This document shows positions 60,396-64,000 of a stretch of 64,000 bases of DNA, piece by piece. The translations under genes and the position numbers were made by a program. The stretch's first letter is position 1, and each line of letters begins with the position of its first letter. Source of the stretch: Clostridium algidicarnis DSM 15099 (GTDB taxonomy: Bacteria > Bacillota > Clostridia > Clostridiales > Clostridiaceae). The notes under the pieces were generated by a model. The model ran no database searches, was not told the DNA's origin, and saw only the letters and a program-made list of their open reading frames with translations. The stretch covers positions 204,390 through 268,389 of the forward strand of contig NZ_PTIS01000002.1 of NCBI RefSeq assembly GCF_002934235.1. The letters are read 5' to 3'.

Positions 60396-60873
60396 TGAGC
60401 GTTCATGTTATAAGTACTGAATTAGAAAAGCTGTGTGGAAATAAGATGGGGATGTTTACTTATAGTCCTGTTATTTGTGGCGTGGAGAAGGGGTTTGAGG
60501 TAAAGTATGATGTTGAGGGGGTAGGTGGATATTTTTAAGTTTTAGATTAAGATAAATATAAATCTAGGAGCAAATCTTATTTGAAGAAAAAGAAATGTTT
60601 TGAAGAATAACAGATAAGTTACAAGAAATATAAAGAGTAATATGTAATATTGTGGTATAATAAGGGTGGACTATTTAGGAAGAAAGAAATAGGCTTTTCT
60701 TATTATTTTTTTGTAAAGAATCTATTATAGTGGGATTTTTACATGGTGGTTATGTCTATAATATGTAGCTTAGAATTAGTAATATATAATGACGTATATG
60801 AAAAACTAAAATAGTAAAGTAAGCTTATATTTAATTTTATAAATATAAGCTTAGAAGAAAAAGAGGGGATTTA
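60396..60873. other. Mostly gene-free region upstream of the PHP-ATPase gene
   Basis: A 47-codon frame at 60395-60538 (reading ...MGMFTYSPVICGVEKGF) lacks a ribosome site and begins in a terminator, so it is probably a remnant. The rest is AT-rich. At 60821-60852 a perfect 13-bp inverted repeat (AAGCTTATATTTA and its complement, 6-nt loop) lies about 10 nt before the ribosome site of the next gene. Confidence 0.5.
60821..60852 (+). promoter_or_regulatory. Perfect hairpin in the leader of the PHP-ATPase gene
   Basis: Arms 60821-60833 and 60840-60852 are exact complements. No T-run follows; the AGAGGGG ribosome site starts about 10 nt later. It could be an operator or an RNA structure restricting translation. 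Confidence 0.5.
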
Positions 60874-63369
60874 ATGTATTCTAAATGGAATAAAATAGAT
60901 CTACATATACATACAGATATGTCTAAACAAACAAAACCTAATGATTATAGTGGAACTTTTTCAACTGAAATATTATACAAGAAAATTAAAGCCAATAAAA
61001 TCGATTTAATATCGTTGACAGATCATAATATAATCAATTGTTTAGCATATGATGAGCTATCTAAAAAAGATATTAATTATCTAGTCGGAGTAGAGGTGGA
61101 TATTTCTATATCAGAGGAGAATATGATTAATTATGTAAAGAACATAAAAAATAACTCACTTGAAAAATTCAAGTCCAAGCCTTTTCATGCTTTGATTTTT
61201 TTCAGTACAAAAGATCATAATCTTATATCTGAAAAACTTGAAAAAATGTATGAAAGTATTAGTAATAGCAAACTTAAAAATATAGTTAATTTAACGAATG
61301 AAAAAATATACAGGGTTACTACTATAAATTATTTAGTTAAACATTTTTGTGACGAAGATTTTTTTATAATAGCACATGGAAATAAAGATAAGGGTATTGT
61401 AAAACCATATAATGAAGCAGAAAAGATTGATGATGCTCAAAAAGAAATCCTAATTGGTGGAATATCAGCTTTGGAAATGAAAAGTAATGCTAATATGCAA
61501 AATGTAATAAACCACTACAACGAAGGTTTTAAAAAACTTATGCGTGAAGATTTTAAAATAGCGAGGACAACTGCCTACGTAGTCTTTTCTGATAATCATG
61601 ATTGTGAAAATTATAAACTAAGAAATATGCAGACATGGATCAAAGGGCAACCAAACTATGAAACCTTAAGATTAGCATTCTCAGATCCAGAAAGTAGAAT
61701 ACATACTTCAGATAGGGAACCAATTGTAAATGCAAATTACATTGAGTCTATTTCTTTTAAATTAAATAATGGGCAGGAGCAAATTCTAGAATTATCACCT
61801 CAATTAAATGTAATAATTGGTGGACGGTCATCAGGAAAAAGTTTATTATTTAATACATTAATTAGCATGAATAATGAGTTTACTGAAGATGATAAAGAAT
61901 TATTTAAAAAGAATTATAGTGATATGATTAATAAAAAAAGTACTAGTGTTAAGCTAAACATTGGGCAATATTCAAGTTCTTACTCATTACCTGGTGAATC
62001 ATTTTATCAAGAAGCTATTATTAAGCTTTTTGAAAAAGAAAATGATTTGAAATCTAAACTTGAAAATGAATTCTTAGAAATTAGTGATATTGATATTAGG
62101 AAAATTGAAAATGAACTTGATGATATGGTTTCTGAGTTTAATAACTCATATAAAGAGTATTACCATGTTGCATCAAAGCTTGATAAAGGTGATATAGAGG
62201 AACATATAAAAATTGTTATAATAAATTCTAATAAATTATTTGAATTAAATTTAAATGATTTAATTGTTAAGAAAGATTTAAATGAATATGATTTAGCTAT
62301 AGAAAAAATAGAAAATTTCAGCATGAATATTGATGAAATTAAAAAAATAAAAATAGAAGAACAATCAATATTTAATGAAAATGAATTAATTTTATTGAAT
62401 AATGTTCTTACTATGTTGCAAGGTAATAAAAAGGATATTGAAGTAAAGAGAGATAAAGAAGAGGTTAAAATTAAATTTAAAGAATATTTAAAGGAAATAA
62501 ATAGCGAATATGTAGATAATGAGTTATCTACAGAAAAAAAATTAATTGAACAAACTAAGAATAAGTTAGGTCAAATGATTGATGATTATGAGATGTATTT
62601 TAAGTCAAAGTTAAGGTTGAAAAAGGTTTGTGAAAAAGTTGAAAAACTAGATATGAAAATTGAAGATAAAATAAATACAAAATCTAAGTATAAATTTATA
62701 ACAAAAGTAAATTTAAATATTAATGGTAATACGATTGTTGATGAATTTTTTAAAGATAAAATAAAGAATTATAGTGATAAAAAGAGTTTATTTGATAACA
62801 TGCTGTTATTCGCTGATATTTCTATGGATGAAATCAGATTAAAACAAATGCCTACAGATGGTAAAAGTCCAGAAAGACTAAAAGAAAAGATGAGTATTTA
62901 TATTAAAAATATTAAAAGTAAAAAAACATATGAGATAGTTGAATGCTTAGAAGGTGGACATGAAGTAAGTACATTATCAACATCACAGGGGAAAAAGGCT
63001 TCAATTTTCTTAGATATAAAGTTAAAAAACATGAGTAGTAGTCATGAAAAAAGTGTACTATTTATTGATCAACTTGAAGATAATATCGATAATAAATTTA
63101 TTAGTGAAGAATTAGTTTCATTAATCAGAAAATTAAAAAGAAAAATGCAAATCATTTTAGTAACACATAATCCAAGTATTGCAATATATGGAGATGCAGA
63201 AAATGTGATTATATCAGAAAACAATGGTAATGAATTTGTTTATAAGCAAGGTGGATTGGAAGATATAGCAATAAGAGAAGAGGCATGTTCTATTTTAGAT
63301 GGTGGAGAAGTTGCATTTAAAAATCGCATGGATAAATATAATATTGCGATATTAAAGGAGGAAGTATGA
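60874..63369 (+). CDS. PHP domain/SMC-like ATPase (TrlF family, Ppl-like defence)
   Basis: 831 residues. The N-terminal PHP phosphoesterase domain has DLHIHTDMS, SLTDHNIIN, EVDISISEE and FSDNHDCEN metal motifs. An ABC/SMC-like ATPase follows, split by a long coiled coil (about 350-650): Walker A IIGGRSSGKSLLFN (about 313-326), signature LSTSQGKKASIFLD, Walker B VLFIDQLEDN (about 728-737), and switch His in LVTHNPS. This is the architecture of TrlF-family proteins and the Ppl anti-phage system. ATG follows AGAGGGG. PHP nuclease activity triggered by the ATPase is inferred. Confidence 0.88.
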   Translation: MYSKWNKIDLHIHTDMSKQTKPNDYSGTFSTEILYKKIKANKIDLISLTDHNIINCLAYDELSKKDINYLVGVEVDISISEENMINYVKNIKNNSLEKFKSKPFHALIFFSTKDHNLISEKLEKMYESISNSKLKNIVNLTNEKIYRVTTINYLVKHFCDEDFFIIAHGNKDKGIVKPYNEAEKIDDAQKEILIGGISALEMKSNANMQNVINHYNEGFKKLMREDFKIARTTAYVVFSDNHDCENYKLRNMQTWIKGQPNYETLRLAFSDPESRIHTSDREPIVNANYIESISFKLNNGQEQILELSPQLNVIIGGRSSGKSLLFNTLISMNNEFTEDDKELFKKNYSDMINKKSTSVKLNIGQYSSSYSLPGESFYQEAIIKLFEKENDLKSKLENEFLEISDIDIRKIENELDDMVSEFNNSYKEYYHVASKLDKGDIEEHIKIVIINSNKLFELNLNDLIVKKDLNEYDLAIEKIENFSMNIDEIKKIKIEEQSIFNENELILLNNVLTMLQGNKKDIEVKRDKEEVKIKFKEYLKEINSEYVDNELSTEKKLIEQTKNKLGQMIDDYEMYFKSKLRLKKVCEKVEKLDMKIEDKINTKSKYKFITKVNLNINGNTIVDEFFKDKIKNYSDKKSLFDNMLLFADISMDEIRLKQMPTDGKSPERLKEKMSIYIKNIKSKKTYEIVECLEGGHEVSTLSTSQGKKASIFLDIKLKNMSSSHEKSVLFIDQLEDNIDNKFISEELVSLIRKLKRKMQIILVTHNPSIAIYGDAENVIISENNGNEFVYKQGGLEDIAIREEACSILDGGEVAFKNRMDKYNIAILKEEV

Positions 63370-63372
63370 TAT

Positions 63373-63672
63373 ATGAATATAAATATAAAAGTGGAACCTA
63401 ATAATAAGCAAATCATAGTAGAATCTAGCAATAAATGCAGTATCAAAAATGAAATTTATAAGTTAGGAGAAAGTATAAACTTAACTGATTTGGTGAAATA
63501 TATAAGCGATATAAATAACTACATAGAAATTAACCCTGAAAGTTTTGGAGTTTTTAAAAATGAGAGCAAATGTGAGGATAAAGAGATATTAAAAATTACA
63601 GAATATATATACAAAGTTTTTGATGCTTATAATAAAAGTTATCAGGAAGTATGTGTAGATAAAGAAACATAA
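63373..63672 (+). CDS. Small partner protein of the PHP-ATPase (unknown)
   Basis: 99 residues, no recognised family. The first ~30 residues are short beta-type (INIKVEPNNKQIIVESSNK), then a helical acidic part (NLTDLVKYISDINNY, KITEYIYKVFDAYNKSYQEV). It starts 3 nt after the upstream stop and shares its AAGGAGG, so the two genes are co-translated. It may be a regulatory or sensing subunit; no motif supports a function. Confidence 0.7.
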   Translation: MNINIKVEPNNKQIIVESSNKCSIKNEIYKLGESINLTDLVKYISDINNYIEINPESFGVFKNESKCEDKEILKITEYIYKVFDAYNKSYQEVCVDKET

Positions 63673-63744
63673 AAGTAAGTAATATACAATAAATATTTGG
63701 TATAGAGATTCAAAACACGCCTCATGTTGAAACGAACATATAAT

Positions 63745-63795
63745 AGAAAGAGTGTCACTTTGTTCCCATCCAGTGCCCTAGGGGACCAGTAAATT
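63745..63795 (+). repeat. Dispersed repeat unit B, copy 3
   Basis: AGAAAGAGTGTCACT, TTGTTCCC, CAGTGCCCTAGGGGACCAG, TAAATT. Changes in the central dyad are partly compensatory compared with the other copies (CCC/GGG pairing retained). It follows the PHP-ATPase pair as copy 2 follows the RM-like operon. Confidence 0.85.
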
Positions 63796-63810
63796 ATAAT
63801 AAGTGAGTCT

Positions 63811-63839
63811 AGCAAAGCATGTCCTCACAAGGAACCCAG
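63811..63839 (+). repeat. Dispersed repeat unit A, copy 3 (interrupted)
   Basis: AGCAAAGCATGTCCTCA, CAAGGAACCCAG matches copies at 45.0 and 52.2 kb up to the CCCAG core, then sequence diverges into GTACGCC, the apparent intron 5' end. Confidence 0.8.
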
Positions 63840-64000
63840 GTACGCCAAGCAAGGGCGTAAACAATAAAGAGAGCGAAGCTTTCTTTATTACTATATAGCA
63901 GGTGTGAATCCTGCATGACAAAGGTTAGCAACCAGTCATTAGTTAGTCTTGGGCTTGTTATAGTGATGTAATAAGTTAAGTGTAGACAAACGAGATACCA
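63840..64000 (+). mobile_element. 5' portion of a probable group II intron (runs off window)
   Basis: GTACGCCAAGCAAGGGCGT forms a stem like the GUGCGCCC...GGGUGU start of bacterial group II introns. It is followed by GCAGGTGTGAATCCTGC, a hairpin common in domain I, and further paired segments. The boundary coincides with the point where repeat unit A stops matching its other copies. The catalytic domain V and any reverse-transcriptase ORF would lie beyond the window. Confidence 0.5.

Larger units (their letters stand above)
63673..64000. other. Right-end gene-free region with repeats and intron start
   Basis: After the small partner gene come repeat unit B, the left part of unit A, and then sequence that looks like domain I of a group II intron reaching the window edge. 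No ORF is supported. Confidence 0.6.

Noticed and set aside
60395..60538. 47-residue ORF downstream of the RM-like operon
   Set aside because: No ribosome site and starts in a terminator; no recognisable family. Treated as a remnant.
45000..63840. CRISPR array or integron attC array from the repeats
   Set aside because: Repeats are kilobases apart with genes between, copies are few, and no Cas or integrase gene is visible.

Overview
The window is a low-GC, AT-rich chromosome segment of a proteolytic, amino-acid-fermenting Clostridium (Clostridium botulinum/sporogenes-like). This is inferred from a complete selenium-dependent glycine reductase operon, clostridial housekeeping order (rpoN-cggR-gap-pgk-tpiA-gpmI-eno-secG and rnr...smpB-ssrA), strong AGGAGG ribosome sites and many TTG/GTG starts. 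No computation or database search was possible; all calls come from reading motifs and context.

Region by region. 1-9.2 kb: end of an unidentified gene, an M42 aminopeptidase (minus), a VanW cell-surface protein, a MoxR/DUF58/transglutaminase operon, a HAD phosphatase and trmL. 9.2-17.6 kb: tandem glycine riboswitch plus terminator, then grdX-trxB-thioredoxin-grdE-grdA-grdB-grdC-grdD. grdA and grdB each contain an in-frame UGA (selenocysteine) followed by a SECIS-like hairpin. The operon reduces glycine to acetyl phosphate with electrons from the thioredoxin system. 17.6-22.7 kb: a BMP-type nucleoside ABC importer. 22.7-31.9 kb: sigma-54, CggR with its likely operator, and the triose-phosphate glycolytic genes. 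32-42.2 kb: secG, a membrane pyrophosphatase, an IS607-type element with a wrecked tnpA but intact TnpB, rnr, an SDR enzyme, smpB, a tiny secreted peptide, a VanZ protein, and ssrA. The ssrA gene is split in its T-loop by a 283-nt group I intron; a LAGLIDADG endonuclease gene lies just beyond it.

42.2-64 kb is accessory DNA. It holds an ABC-F resistance-type ATPase with an attenuator-like leader, a PadR/DUF2812 pair, a Dus enzyme, a PLD/SF2/DUF3427 helicase, endonuclease IV and several gene remnants. After these come a four-gene block (HTH regulator, SNF2-type helicase, type III-like methyltransferase, Res-type helicase-nuclease) and a PHP-ATPase (TrlF/Ppl-like) with a small partner. Short dispersed repeats (units A and B) sit near 45.0, 52.2-52.3, 60.3 and 63.75-63.84 kb and delimit these blocks as if they were cassettes. 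The last repeat appears to be interrupted by the 5' end of a group II intron that runs off the window.

The candidates most worth following are the repeat-delimited defence cassettes, the intron-split ssrA with its neighbouring endonuclease, and the TnpB-only element lodged in the 5' region of rnr.
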